Notes under the pieces: model-generated | What the model saw: only the letters and a program-made list of their open reading frames with translations | Database searches by the model: none | Told to the model about the DNA's origin: nothing | Part shown: piece after piece, positions 32,095 to 39,606 of the stretch | How positions within the stretch are numbered: position 1 is the first letter of the stretch | Layout: the number at the start of each line of letters is the position of its first letter | Made by a program: the position numbers and the translations under genes | Assembly (NCBI GenBank): GCA_050944685.1 | Contig: JBMNRP010000020.1 | Coordinates: forward strand, 1 to 49,909 | Length of the DNA: 49,909 nt | Reading direction: 5' to 3' | Source: CADBRN01 sp050944685 | Lineage (GTDB): Bacteria > Bacillota > Clostridia > Lachnospirales > Lachnospiraceae

Positions 32095-34787
32095 GCTTCT
32101 TTTTCCTCCAGATATTTTTCGGCGAACTCTGTCTTTTTCTCCAGTTCCTCTTCACAATCCGCAGCGATTATTGCCCGGAACGGAAGGGATGTCTTTTCAA
32201 ACTGCTCACAGGTAACCGGGTGACGGAAAAGCTCTGTCTTTTCGTCTCCCGCAAAATAATAAAGTTTCGGTTCTCCCGGAACGATATCTTTTTCTTCCGC
32301 TTTCTGTATGACCGCCTTCCTGCCGCAAAGAAGAAACCGATAGCCGTTCTGCTTCAGACTGCCGTTTCTGACGGGCACAATCACCTCAGATTCCGGATCA
32401 AAATCGCGGCTGAAGATCCGCTCCAGGAGATCGAAGGCATCTCTTGCGCCGAAGTAAAACGGGGTTCCGGAAGGTGCTTGCGATTCCGGAAGGCTGACGG
32501 ATTCTTCCGGCTGCAGACCGCAGATTCTGGCGTAGACGCGGTCCTCCTCCTTCAAATCAGCGGTCCTTTTGATCAGGAAGAAAACGGCGCCTTCTGCGGG
32601 GATCTGTTCCTTCATTTTCAGAATTCCGCCGAGATCAAATCCCTCCGGAGCCATGTTTCCGTTCACTCCGCCGACGACAGCGGTGTCAATTTCGCGGTTT
32701 TCCAGAGAAAGAGCGGCGTGATAGAGCGCCGCGTCAAAGGAGACGAGATCCTGGTCAAACACCGCGTTGGTCCCGGAGAAATCAAAAAAGTTTGAAATCC
32801 GCCCTGCCATGATATTGTCCATGTAACCCGGAAGCGTGTCCTCTTCTACCTTCGGAAGATTTTCTCTCACCTTCCCTGTGATCGCCTTTAAAATTGCGCG
32901 GATCTTCTCCTCCTGTACATTTTTTATCCGCATGGATTTTCCGAGCAGATCGAGATATTCCACATGGCGAACCCGAAAATCCGCGCGGATCGCTGATTCC
33001 AGTCCCATCATCGCCCCGACGTAGACGCCTGTCCTCTCGCCGTCGATTTTTTCTCTTCCGTAGGAGTCGATTGCCCTTCCCGCGGCGATAAGCGAATACT
33101 GCTGAGCCAGGTCAATTTCTTTGAGAATTTTCGGCGGGATGTGATATTTCATAAAGGGAAAGGAATAATTCTGAACCAGGTATCCCTCCCGGGGATCGAA
33201 GAGATTTTCCGTCTCTTCCGGCCACCGGTCCGGCTTTCTGAGAATCGTGGTCTCCTGACCCTCTCCGGAAGTAAAACCCTCCGGTTTTCCAAGAACGCCG
33301 ATGCCTACAACAGAGAGATCGCATTCCGGATCCTCCCGGTCCTGCCACTGGCGGATGAGCTTTTCATGATAGGCGGGAAGATACTCTTCCAAAAAGACGT
33401 TCGCGTTGATGCCCCCGAAGCCGAAAGCGTTCAGCATGGCGCGGCGAGGCACGTCCTCCGCTCTTCTCTCCCAGGGACGAACCTCTGTGTTCACATAGAG
33501 AGGACCCAGATCGACTCCGTCCGGGACATGTTCAAAATGATTGGTCGGGGGAAGAACACCGTGTTGAAACGCGAGAAGAATTTTCTCCAGGTTTGCCATG
33601 CCGGCCGCCGAGAAAGCGTGCCCGATCTGGGATTTGATTGAACCAATCGGAATCTTTCTGGCCGGATCCTTTCCGGCGGCAAAGAACTGACGGATGGTCT
33701 CAATCTCCACTTTATCGCCGACCCGGGTTCCGGTCGCGTGGGTCTCAATGTAATCAATCTCATCCGGACTCATGCCGGCCGCCTCGATGGAGCGGTTCAT
33801 AGCTTTCAGCTGTCCTCTTGAACTCGGCGCATAGATGGACTGTCCCTTTCCGTCGCTCGCAACTCCGGTGCCGCGAATCACGGCATAAATCCGGTTCCCA
33901 TCATGAATCGCTTCCTTGAGATCCTTCAGGATGACGGTTCCGGCTCCCTCTCCCGGAATCAGTCCGTCTGCCCGATGGTCCATCGGATAGGAATCCGTCC
34001 TGGAAAGGCCTCCGATTTTCGCGAATCCGATATTCCCGGTCACAACCATGTTTCCGAGAACAGCCGAGGTCACACAAACCTTGTTCTTTCCCAGATGGAT
34101 TCTTTTTGCCGCCTCGTGGATCACCAGACCGCTTCCGGAGCAGGCGCCGTCTACGATGCACCCTCCCCCGCGAATGTTCAAAAGTTCCCGGAGACGGAAA
34201 AGAAGAGCGGAAGGAATGAGGTTTTCTTCTTTTTTTGCGGTTCCGAAATTTTCTGTGATTCCGGTCTCCAGATCCCTTTTTGCCGCTTCCCTTGTTTCCT
34301 CGGGAAGTTCAAGAAAATCCGGTATCTCCTCCAGATATTCTTCGATTTCCGGAACGCGGTTGGCCAGCACGTAGTTGGCCATATTAGAGTCTCCGAGCAT
34401 GTTTCCAATCATGAAATCCGCTTCCCTGATGGCATCGAGACCGCGAAAGCCCGCTGATCTCACCGCTTGAAGAATGGTGTCGAGTGTCATCTTCTGAGTT
34501 CTGGTCAGGGTATCCGTGTCCTCTTTCCGGATTCCGTATTCCTCTGCAAGAAGATCGGGAAAAGAATAATTCCGGATGACTCCTCCTTTTTTGCAGTAGG
34601 TTTTGTCTTCCGCCGCGGGGTCCTCGCTGTAGTAAAGATCTTCTTTCCAGAAAGTCCTGCTCACATCTGCGATTCCGGTTTTTCCGGAGAGTACGTTGTT
34701 CCAAAACTTCTCTTCTGTCACGCCGTCGGGCGGAAAAACACATCCGTAGCCGATGATTGCGACAGGAGCAAATAATTGTTTCCTCAT
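32091..34787 (-). CDS. KS-CLF ketosynthase / chain-length-factor fusion
   Basis: 898 residues in two ketosynthase-fold halves. The first (about 5-470) is active: Cys216 in VDGACSGSG, His350 in THATGT and His390 in KSQIGHAFSAAG, plus FGFGGINANV. The second (about 490-870) keeps the fold (GVYVGAMMGLESAIRAD, GRISNFFDFSG, AVVGGVNGN) but has FDQDLVSFDAAL where the cysteine should be and no HGTGT or KSxxGH, so it is a chain-length-factor-like half. Such KS-CLF fusions are known in PfaC of PUFA synthases. It carries out the chain-extending condensations, using ACPs on the AT-ACP2-KR-DH protein. First gene of the operon; GGAG eight bases before the ATG. Confidence 0.93.
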   Translation of the reverse strand: MRKQLFAPVAIIGYGCVFPPDGVTEEKFWNNVLSGKTGIADVSRTFWKEDLYYSEDPAAEDKTYCKKGGVIRNYSFPDLLAEEYGIRKEDTDTLTRTQKMTLDTILQAVRSAGFRGLDAIREADFMIGNMLGDSNMANYVLANRVPEIEEYLEEIPDFLELPEETREAAKRDLETGITENFGTAKKEENLIPSALLFRLRELLNIRGGGCIVDGACSGSGLVIHEAAKRIHLGKNKVCVTSAVLGNMVVTGNIGFAKIGGLSRTDSYPMDHRADGLIPGEGAGTVILKDLKEAIHDGNRIYAVIRGTGVASDGKGQSIYAPSSRGQLKAMNRSIEAAGMSPDEIDYIETHATGTRVGDKVEIETIRQFFAAGKDPARKIPIGSIKSQIGHAFSAAGMANLEKILLAFQHGVLPPTNHFEHVPDGVDLGPLYVNTEVRPWERRAEDVPRRAMLNAFGFGGINANVFLEEYLPAYHEKLIRQWQDREDPECDLSVVGIGVLGKPEGFTSGEGQETTILRKPDRWPEETENLFDPREGYLVQNYSFPFMKYHIPPKILKEIDLAQQYSLIAAGRAIDSYGREKIDGERTGVYVGAMMGLESAIRADFRVRHVEYLDLLGKSMRIKNVQEEKIRAILKAITGKVRENLPKVEEDTLPGYMDNIMAGRISNFFDFSGTNAVFDQDLVSFDAALYHAALSLENREIDTAVVGGVNGNMAPEGFDLGGILKMKEQIPAEGAVFFLIKRTADLKEEDRVYARICGLQPEESVSLPESQAPSGTPFYFGARDAFDLLERIFSRDFDPESEVIVPVRNGSLKQNGYRFLLCGRKAVIQKAEEKDIVPGEPKLYYFAGDEKTELFRHPVTCEQFEKTSLPFRAIIAADCEEELEKKTEFAEKYLEEKEA

Positions 34788-34949
34788 ATTGCGTTCTCCA
34801 CGTTTCTTTTTCAGGGGTCAGGGGATTTCCCGGCTCTCCCCTGATTTACCCGAATGAATAGAATTGATGACAGATATGCTTGAATGGTCAACCGCAAGCA
34901 TCGCTATCGTAGAGCAATTCAGCAGGGGATTTCTATCCTTTCCATTCAA

Positions 34950-34977
34950 AGAATATGTAAGTCGCGCGTAAATGCAA
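34950..34977 (-). promoter_or_regulatory. Candidate promoter of the KS-CLF operon
   Basis: Minus-strand -35 TTGCAT (34977-34972) and -10 TATTCT (34955-34950), 16 bases apart, with AT-rich sequence directly upstream. It would give a leader of roughly 155 bases before the KS-CLF start. Confidence 0.45.
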
Positions 34978-35276
34978 AAAATATTTACAATTTATTTGAT
35001 AATATGTAATTTTGTTGTAAATTTCTGATTTTTTCAGAAACAATTCTGATTTCCTTTCTCATTTTGATTCGGAATCCCGCATCATCACAAAGTTCTCCGC
35101 CCTGATGTCAAGGGGAAAAACCTCCCCCTCTTCTTCCGGAGATTTTTCAGCAGCCGGCGAGATCAAAGGGGATTTGTAAAAACAAATCACAGCCGGACCT
35201 GCGGCGGCTGTTTTCCCTCTTTGTTCCCGAAAAAGAACACCGGAACAAACAGACTATCTCTTTTTTTAAAATAAGA

Positions 35277-35309
35277 GCGGCCAGCCGTTTTTCTGTCACG
35301 GCTGACCGC
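35277..35309 (-). terminator. Second terminator-like hairpin after tRNA-Ala
   Basis: 11-bp arms 35277-35287 and 35299-35309 with one mismatch. On the minus strand it is followed by CTCTTATTTTAAAAAAAG, a weak T-run. It may back up the terminator at 35413-35453. Confidence 0.5.
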
Positions 35310-35412
35310 CCGGAATGAAATGTCTTCTCTTTTTTCCGTTTCTCCGGCAGAACGGCAGCGACTGAACAGCGCTGAACCTTCCCTTTTCTGCCTCAAAAAC
35401 AGATGAATCAAA

Positions 35413-35453
35413 CAAAAAAATCCCCGGAAACCGCAGATACTGCATTTCCGGGG
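35413..35453 (-). terminator. tRNA-Ala terminator
   Basis: Minus-strand perfect 9-bp stem CCCCGGAAA (35453-35445) with TTTCCGGGG (35430-35422), inner GCAG/CTGC pairing, then ATTTTTTTG. It lies 12 bases past the tRNA 3' end. Confidence 0.9.
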
Positions 35454-35464
35454 AGAGATAACAC

Positions 35465-35537
35465 TGGAGCATATGAGATTCGAACTCACGACCTCCACAA
35501 TGCGAATGTGGCGCGCTCCCAACTGCGCTAATGCCCC
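35465..35537 (-). tRNA. tRNA-Ala (anticodon CGC)
   Basis: 73 bases on the minus strand. Acceptor stem GGGGCAT pairs with ATGCTCC, including the G3-U70 wobble that is the identity element of alanine tRNA. The anticodon stem CCACA/TGTGG encloses loop TTCGCAT with anticodon CGC, which reads GCG. The T arm has TTCGAAT. The 3' CCA is not encoded (discriminator A is followed by GTG), so it must be added after transcription. Confidence 0.95.
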
Positions 35538-35547
35538 ATACCTGCAT

Positions 35548-35576
35548 ATAATATCTCAGTTTCCAGGGGATGTCAA
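35548..35576 (-). promoter_or_regulatory. tRNA-Ala promoter
   Basis: Minus-strand perfect -35 TTGACA (35576-35571) and -10 TATTAT (35553-35548), 17 bases apart, placing the start only a few bases before the tRNA. This short, strong arrangement is typical of stable RNA genes. Confidence 0.85.
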
Positions 35577-35604
35577 TGAAAAAAATTTTACATGAATTTG
35601 CCTC

Positions 35605-36498
35605 TCATTTGCGGGAAAGGGTGTCACGGAAACGGCGATAGTAAAACGCGTATTGCTGGACGATTCCGGCGTTTTCGCCGAACCGGTGAAACGGATCCCT
35701 GCCGTCGTATTCTTCCCGGATCACGCGGCTGATCCACGTATCGACCGGCACGCGGGCGGTCCGGCCGAAGGCGAACAGCATGACGCAGTTGGCGACCTTG
35801 TCCCCGATTCCTTTCACGGATTTCAATGCAGCGAGAAGTTCTTCATCCGGCAGCCTTTCCCATCGCGCGAAGAGTTCCGGTTCCCGGAGGGCCTTTTCCG
35901 CCGCGTCCCTCACATAGGGAAGGCGGTATCCCAGTCCGCAGGAGGAGAGCTGATCGTCTGTGAGGCGCGACAGCGAGCGGGGATCCGGAAATGCGAATAA
36001 GGTCTCCTCCGGAAAAAATTCCGTCCGGGAAGCAGCGATATCCGCAGGCAGCGCGCAGGTCTCCGCCAGCGCCAGGACGGCTTTCCGGATCGCGGGAATG
36101 CTTTTCCGCTGGGAAATGATGAATGTGATCATGGTCTCCCAGGGATCCTGCCTCAGTATGCGGATTCCGCTTCCCGCCTCCGCCGCTCTCGCGAGAAAAT
36201 CATCTTTCCTTTTCGCTTCCGAAAGAACGGAAGCGCGGATCCTGCGGTAATTTCTCTTCAGGTCAAAATACGGAACCCAGACCGACTCCCACTGCTCTTT
36301 CCCGCAGTTTGCATAGAATGTGTTTTTTGTGACCTTCTTCAGATAGACGACGGAGGGACCTGTCATGAACCGCCAGAACCCTCCGATCTCTTCACAGCGG
36401 AAGCACTGTCCGCTGTCCGCTATTTTCTTCAGATCAAAATCATCATCGATCCGGACGTACACCCCTGAAACTCCTTTGTCTGCAGCGCCCCAGTTCAT
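35605..36498 (-). CDS. ogg: 8-oxoguanine DNA glycosylase/lyase (OGG1 type)
   Basis: 297 residues. OGG1-type enzymes remove 8-oxoguanine opposite cytosine and nick the strand. Visible features are the N-terminal ADSGQCFRC (OGG1 has a similar SGQxFRW), the ITFIISQRKSIPAIRK helix, and the helix-hairpin-helix VKGIGDKVANCVML with catalytic Lys234, followed by VPVDTWI with Asp253. Both catalytic residues are present. It stands between folT and the tRNA-Ala on the same strand, with no evident operon partner of related function. Confidence 0.93.
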   Translation of the reverse strand: MNWGAADKGVSGVYVRIDDDFDLKKIADSGQCFRCEEIGGFWRFMTGPSVVYLKKVTKNTFYANCGKEQWESVWVPYFDLKRNYRRIRASVLSEAKRKDDFLARAAEAGSGIRILRQDPWETMITFIISQRKSIPAIRKAVLALAETCALPADIAASRTEFFPEETLFAFPDPRSLSRLTDDQLSSCGLGYRLPYVRDAAEKALREPELFARWERLPDEELLAALKSVKGIGDKVANCVMLFAFGRTARVPVDTWISRVIREEYDGRDPFHRFGENAGIVQQYAFYYRRFRDTLSRK

Positions 36499-36546
36499 GA
36501 TCCCTTATCCGGCGCGCCTGGTCTTTTTCTCTTTCTTTTTCCGGTG

Positions 36547-37182
36547 TCAGGCTGCCGCACGGTTTCTCTCGGCGCGGAACCGGGGAAGGACTCCCCTGTT
36601 CACCGAATTCAGCATGAAATAATAAATTGCCGTGTCGATCGGCAGCATAATCGCATTGGAAAGAACGCGCGCGGGCAGCAGGGCGATGAATCCTTTTCCG
36701 TAAAGGATGTGCAGCCAGACGGAATTCAGCAGAATGTTGACGCAGACCTTTACCACGGCGTTTGCGGCGAGGACCCGCACAACCGTGATCTTTTTTTTAT
36801 AGAAAAACAGGCCGTAGATGATTCCGCCGAGGATCGCGCTGACCGTGAAGCCCGGGAAGAAGGGTCCGGTCGGCTTCAGCAGATATTTGATGATATCGAG
36901 GGCGCCGCCGAATATTCCTCCGATCGCCGGCCCGAAAAAGTCATCCACGATAATATTCGGCAGCATCGAAAAACCGATGCGGACATACTGGCCGATCTCA
37001 ATCGAGGCGGCATAATTCAATACCACGGCCAGAGCCGCCATCACGCCGCAGAACGCGACAGACCTGGCGCCGGACAATTCCCCGAGCGACTCGGCGAAAA
37101 TATTGTCCGTCCCGGTTCCGCGGGAAGGATCCGCGGCGGCGTTTTGAACTGTTTTGTCTGTCTGCTTTTTAATTCCGAACAT
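36547..37182 (-). CDS. folT: Folate ECF transporter substrate-binding S component
   Basis: 211 residues with about six membrane segments (from AFCGVMAALAVVLNYAASIEIG on, read in pieces). Typical of the folate-family S component are GFSMLPNIIVDDFFGPAIGG and IKYLLKPTGPFFPGFT. The S component binds folate and docks on the shared EcfA/A'/T energising module, which is encoded elsewhere. The assignment is strongly supported by the tetrahydrofolate riboswitch directly upstream (37241-37362). A positively charged, disordered N-terminus of about 30 residues precedes the first helix. Confidence 0.93.
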   Translation of the reverse strand: MFGIKKQTDKTVQNAAADPSRGTGTDNIFAESLGELSGARSVAFCGVMAALAVVLNYAASIEIGQYVRIGFSMLPNIIVDDFFGPAIGGIFGGALDIIKYLLKPTGPFFPGFTVSAILGGIIYGLFFYKKKITVVRVLAANAVVKVCVNILLNSVWLHILYGKGFIALLPARVLSNAIMLPIDTAIYYFMLNSVNRGVLPRFRAERNRAAA

Positions 37183-37187
37183 AAAAA

Positions 37188-37228
37188 AACCTCCTTTCGC
37201 AGTAATCCTTTTACTACATAAGGAGGTT
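37188..37228 (-). promoter_or_regulatory. folT expression platform: hairpin hiding the ribosome site
   Basis: Minus-strand AACCTCCTT (37228-37220) pairs perfectly with AAGGAGGTT (37196-37188), which is the folT ribosome site. The stem is followed by a T-run before the ATG, so it can act as a translation block, a terminator, or both. Confidence 0.85.
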
Positions 37229-37240
37229 CTCGCTCAATAT

Positions 37241-37362
37241 GCAGCAGCGGGATGCGATCCTGATACCGCAAGCGGCGGGAACCATTTCCGTCAGCCGCTT
37301 TTCGTCCGTCCGTCAACTCCCTGTACGGGCGGCACTTCACGCACCAGAACCTACTCTGCTCT
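37241..37362 (-). ncRNA. Tetrahydrofolate (THF) riboswitch
   Basis: The minus strand carries the THF aptamer landmarks: GAGCAGAGTAGG at the 5' side, GTGCGTGAAGTGCC, then GGGAGTTG and GGACGAA, and the closing GCATCCCGCTGCTGC that pairs with the start. This is the folT-associated class described from Firmicutes. It sits between a good promoter and the ribosome-site hairpin of folT. Ligand binding is expected to stabilise the pseudoknotted aptamer and shut down folate uptake. Confidence 0.92.
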
Positions 37363-37388
37363 TTGTGAAACATCTTTTACTGCTACGA

Positions 37389-37417
37389 ATACTAGCACAC
37401 GGCAAACCCCGTGTAAA
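37389..37417 (-). promoter_or_regulatory. folT promoter
   Basis: Minus-strand -35 TTTACA (37417-37412) and -10 TAGTAT (37394-37389), 17 bases apart, about 25 bases upstream of the riboswitch. An ACACGG/CCGTGT inverted repeat lies in the spacer and might be an operator. Confidence 0.7.
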
Positions 37418-37449
37418 GTACAAAACCGGAACCATTCCGTCCGAGTTCA

Positions 37450-38640
37450 TTACCAGAGTACTTTTCTCAGCTTTTCGATCATCTCGTCGATGTGTTCTTT
37501 TTCAATGATGAGCGGCGGCACGAGGCGAAGCACATTTCCTTCCGCGCTGATCGTCAGAAGGCCCTCATCCTGCGCGTCGACGATCAGATCGCCGACCGGA
37601 CGTCCCTCAATGACGAGTCCCTGGATAAATCCCTTTCCGCGGCGTCCCTTCACGCTCTCGAAGTCCTTCACCAGAAGATCCAGCTGTTCCTCGAAATAAG
37701 GCGTCAGGCTTTTCACATGGCCGGGGATATCCTCCTCCTGAAAAATATCGAACACGGTGCTGACCGCGCGGCATGCGAACGGATTGCCCCCGTAGGTCGT
37801 CCCGTGGTCGCCCGGGACGAGCGATTTTTCCGCGAGCTTTTTATTCAGGACGAAAGCCCCGACCGGGACGCCGTTGCCGATCGCCTTCGCGATGGTCATG
37901 ATGTCCGGCTGAACGCCGTACTCCTGGCATGCGAACATATAACCCGTCCGCGCCATGCCGCACTGGATCTCATCCAGGATGAGCACGATATCGTTTTCGT
38001 CGCAGATTTTCCGGATCCCGGTGAGAAATTCCGGAGCAGCGGGATGGATTCCGCCCTCTCCCTGCAGCGTCTCCAGAATAATGGCGCAGGTCTTCTCATT
38101 AACCTGTTCTTTTACGCTGTCCAGATCATTGTAGGTCGCGAACCGGACACCACCGATGAGGGGTTTGAACGGCTCCTGGTAGGCGGCATTGCCCGTGACC
38201 GAAAGAGCTCCCAGACTTCTGCCGTGGAAGGAATTCTGCATGGCAATAATCTCGTGATCCGTCGTCTTGTCGCGGAGCCAGGCGTACTTCCGCGCCGCCT
38301 TGATCGCTCCCTCGATGGCCTCCGTTCCGGAATTGGTAAAGAAAACCTTGTCCAGCCCAGTCGCCTCCGTCACCTTTCTCGCGGCTTCCGCAAGAGGAAC
38401 GTTATAATAGAGATTCGAGGTGTGCACGATGTGATCGATCTGGTCCTTCAGGGCATCGTTCAGCTTTTGGCAGCTGTAGCCGAGTCCGTAGACGGCGATG
38501 CCCGCCGCGAAATCCAGATATTTCTTCCCGTCCGTATCGTACAGATAGACACCCTCGCCGTGATCCAGAACGATTTTAAAGCGATTGTAGGTGTGCAGCA
38601 CATACTGCTCGGTTTCGTTGATGAACTCTGTCGTATTCAT
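37450..38640 (-). CDS. argD: Acetylornithine aminotransferase
   Basis: 396 residues from ATG 38640, with AGGAG upstream. This PLP enzyme of the class III aminotransferases converts N-acetylglutamate semialdehyde to N-acetylornithine. It contains the PLP-binding GTEAIEGAIKAARKYA, LILDEIQCGMARTG and the lysine region MTIAKAIGNGVPVGAF. It is the last gene of argCJBD. Class III enzymes can also act on other omega-amino acids, but the operon fixes its main role. Confidence 0.97.
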   Translation of the reverse strand: MNTTEFINETEQYVLHTYNRFKIVLDHGEGVYLYDTDGKKYLDFAAGIAVYGLGYSCQKLNDALKDQIDHIVHTSNLYYNVPLAEAARKVTEATGLDKVFFTNSGTEAIEGAIKAARKYAWLRDKTTDHEIIAMQNSFHGRSLGALSVTGNAAYQEPFKPLIGGVRFATYNDLDSVKEQVNEKTCAIILETLQGEGGIHPAAPEFLTGIRKICDENDIVLILDEIQCGMARTGYMFACQEYGVQPDIMTIAKAIGNGVPVGAFVLNKKLAEKSLVPGDHGTTYGGNPFACRAVSTVFDIFQEEDIPGHVKSLTPYFEEQLDLLVKDFESVKGRRGKGFIQGLVIEGRPVGDLIVDAQDEGLLTISAEGNVLRLVPPLIIEKEHIDEMIEKLRKVLW

Positions 38641-38684
38641 TGTGATCAGGACTCCTTTCGGGGCTTGCGAAAAACGCCGGGTTT

Positions 38685-39578
38685 TCACGCGCTCTCGTTA
38701 AAGCGCTCCTCGTGATTTCCGATAATGGCGGTTCCGATTCCCTTGTTGGTGTAAATCTCCAGAAGCAGGCAGTGCGGGATGCGTCCATCCAGAATATGGA
38801 CCCGGGAAACGCCTTCGTTGATCGCGGTGATGCAGTTCTGCAGCTTCGGAATCATTCCTCCCTGCACGACGCCGTCCGTGATCAGACGCTCCGCATCTTC
38901 CACCGAGAGCTCGGAGATCAGAGAGGACGGGTCATTGATATCGTAATATACTCCTTCGATGTCACTCAAGAAAGCCAGTTTTTCCGCTTTCATCGATTTT
39001 GCGATCGCGCTGGCTGCCTCATCGGCATTGATATTGTAGGAGTGGAACGAATCGTCGATGCCGATCGGGCAGACAATCGGAAGAAAATCCTTATCCAGAA
39101 GATCCATGAGTACCTTCGGATCCACCTTCTTAATATCGCCGACGTAACCGATGTCCTGCCCGTCCGAGTACTTCTTTTCCACCTGGAGAAGTCCGCCGTC
39201 CTTTCCGCTGATACCGACCGCGCGGACGCCCAGCTTCTCCACCAGGCTGACGAGTTCCTTGTTGACCTTGTTCAGCACCATCTCCGCGATCTCCATCGTC
39301 TCATCGTCGGTCACGCGCAGCCCGTTCACAAAATGCGGTTCCATTCCGACTTTTCCGACCCAGCGGGAGATTTCTTTTCCGCCGCCGTGGACGATGATCG
39401 GTTTAAATCCGCACAGCTTCAGCATGACGACATCCTTGATGACCGTCTCCTTCAGGGTCTCGTCAACCATCGCGCTGCCGCCGTACTTGACGACGATAAC
39501 TTTCCGGTTAAAACGCTGGATGTACGGAAGCGCCTCAACCAGGACCTCCGCCTTCTCCAGATATTTCTGATTTACCAT
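38685..39578 (-). CDS. argB: N-acetylglutamate kinase
   Basis: 297 residues from ATG 39578 (MVNQKYLEKAEVL); the frame is open further upstream, but this start has an AGGA-type site and the family's N-terminus. It phosphorylates N-acetylglutamate in arginine synthesis. Amino-acid-kinase motifs are VVKYGGSAM, VHGGGKEISRW, GISGKDGGLL and ADEAASAIAKSMKAEKL. The N-terminal helix before the kinase core suggests the hexameric, arginine-inhibited form. It sits between argJ and argD. Confidence 0.97.
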   Translation of the reverse strand: MVNQKYLEKAEVLVEALPYIQRFNRKVIVVKYGGSAMVDETLKETVIKDVVMLKLCGFKPIIVHGGGKEISRWVGKVGMEPHFVNGLRVTDDETMEIAEMVLNKVNKELVSLVEKLGVRAVGISGKDGGLLQVEKKYSDGQDIGYVGDIKKVDPKVLMDLLDKDFLPIVCPIGIDDSFHSYNINADEAASAIAKSMKAEKLAFLSDIEGVYYDINDPSSLISELSVEDAERLITDGVVQGGMIPKLQNCITAINEGVSRVHILDGRIPHCLLLEIYTNKGIGTAIIGNHEERFNESA

Positions 39579-39606
39579 TTTTCCTGTGACTCCTGTATAT
39601 TCGGTA

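Larger units (their letters stand above)
34788..35412 (-). promoter_or_regulatory. Long hairpin-rich leader and control region of the lipid operon
   Basis: About 625 bases without a convincing gene. Best promoter: minus-strand -35 TTGCAT (34977-34972), -10 TATTCT (34955-34950), 16 apart. Upstream is an AT-rich block with inverted repeat ATTTACAA (34983-34990) / TTGTAAAT (35015-35022), a possible operator, and a perfect hairpin TTTCTGA (35022-35028) / TCAGAAA (35034-35040). Nearer the tRNA are stems 35171-35177/35182-35188, 35220-35227/35242-35249 and 35277-35287/35299-35309, the last a terminator-like stem. In the leader, CAGGGG (34819-34824) can pair with CCCCTG (34838-34843) close to the ribosome site. 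Confidence 0.5.

Noticed and set aside
34983..35022. A FabT- or FapR-type fatty-acid operator before KS-CLF
   Set aside because: A TTTGATAAT half-site resembles FabT boxes, but the second half does not match, and no FapR palindrome is seen. It is kept only as an unassigned inverted repeat.
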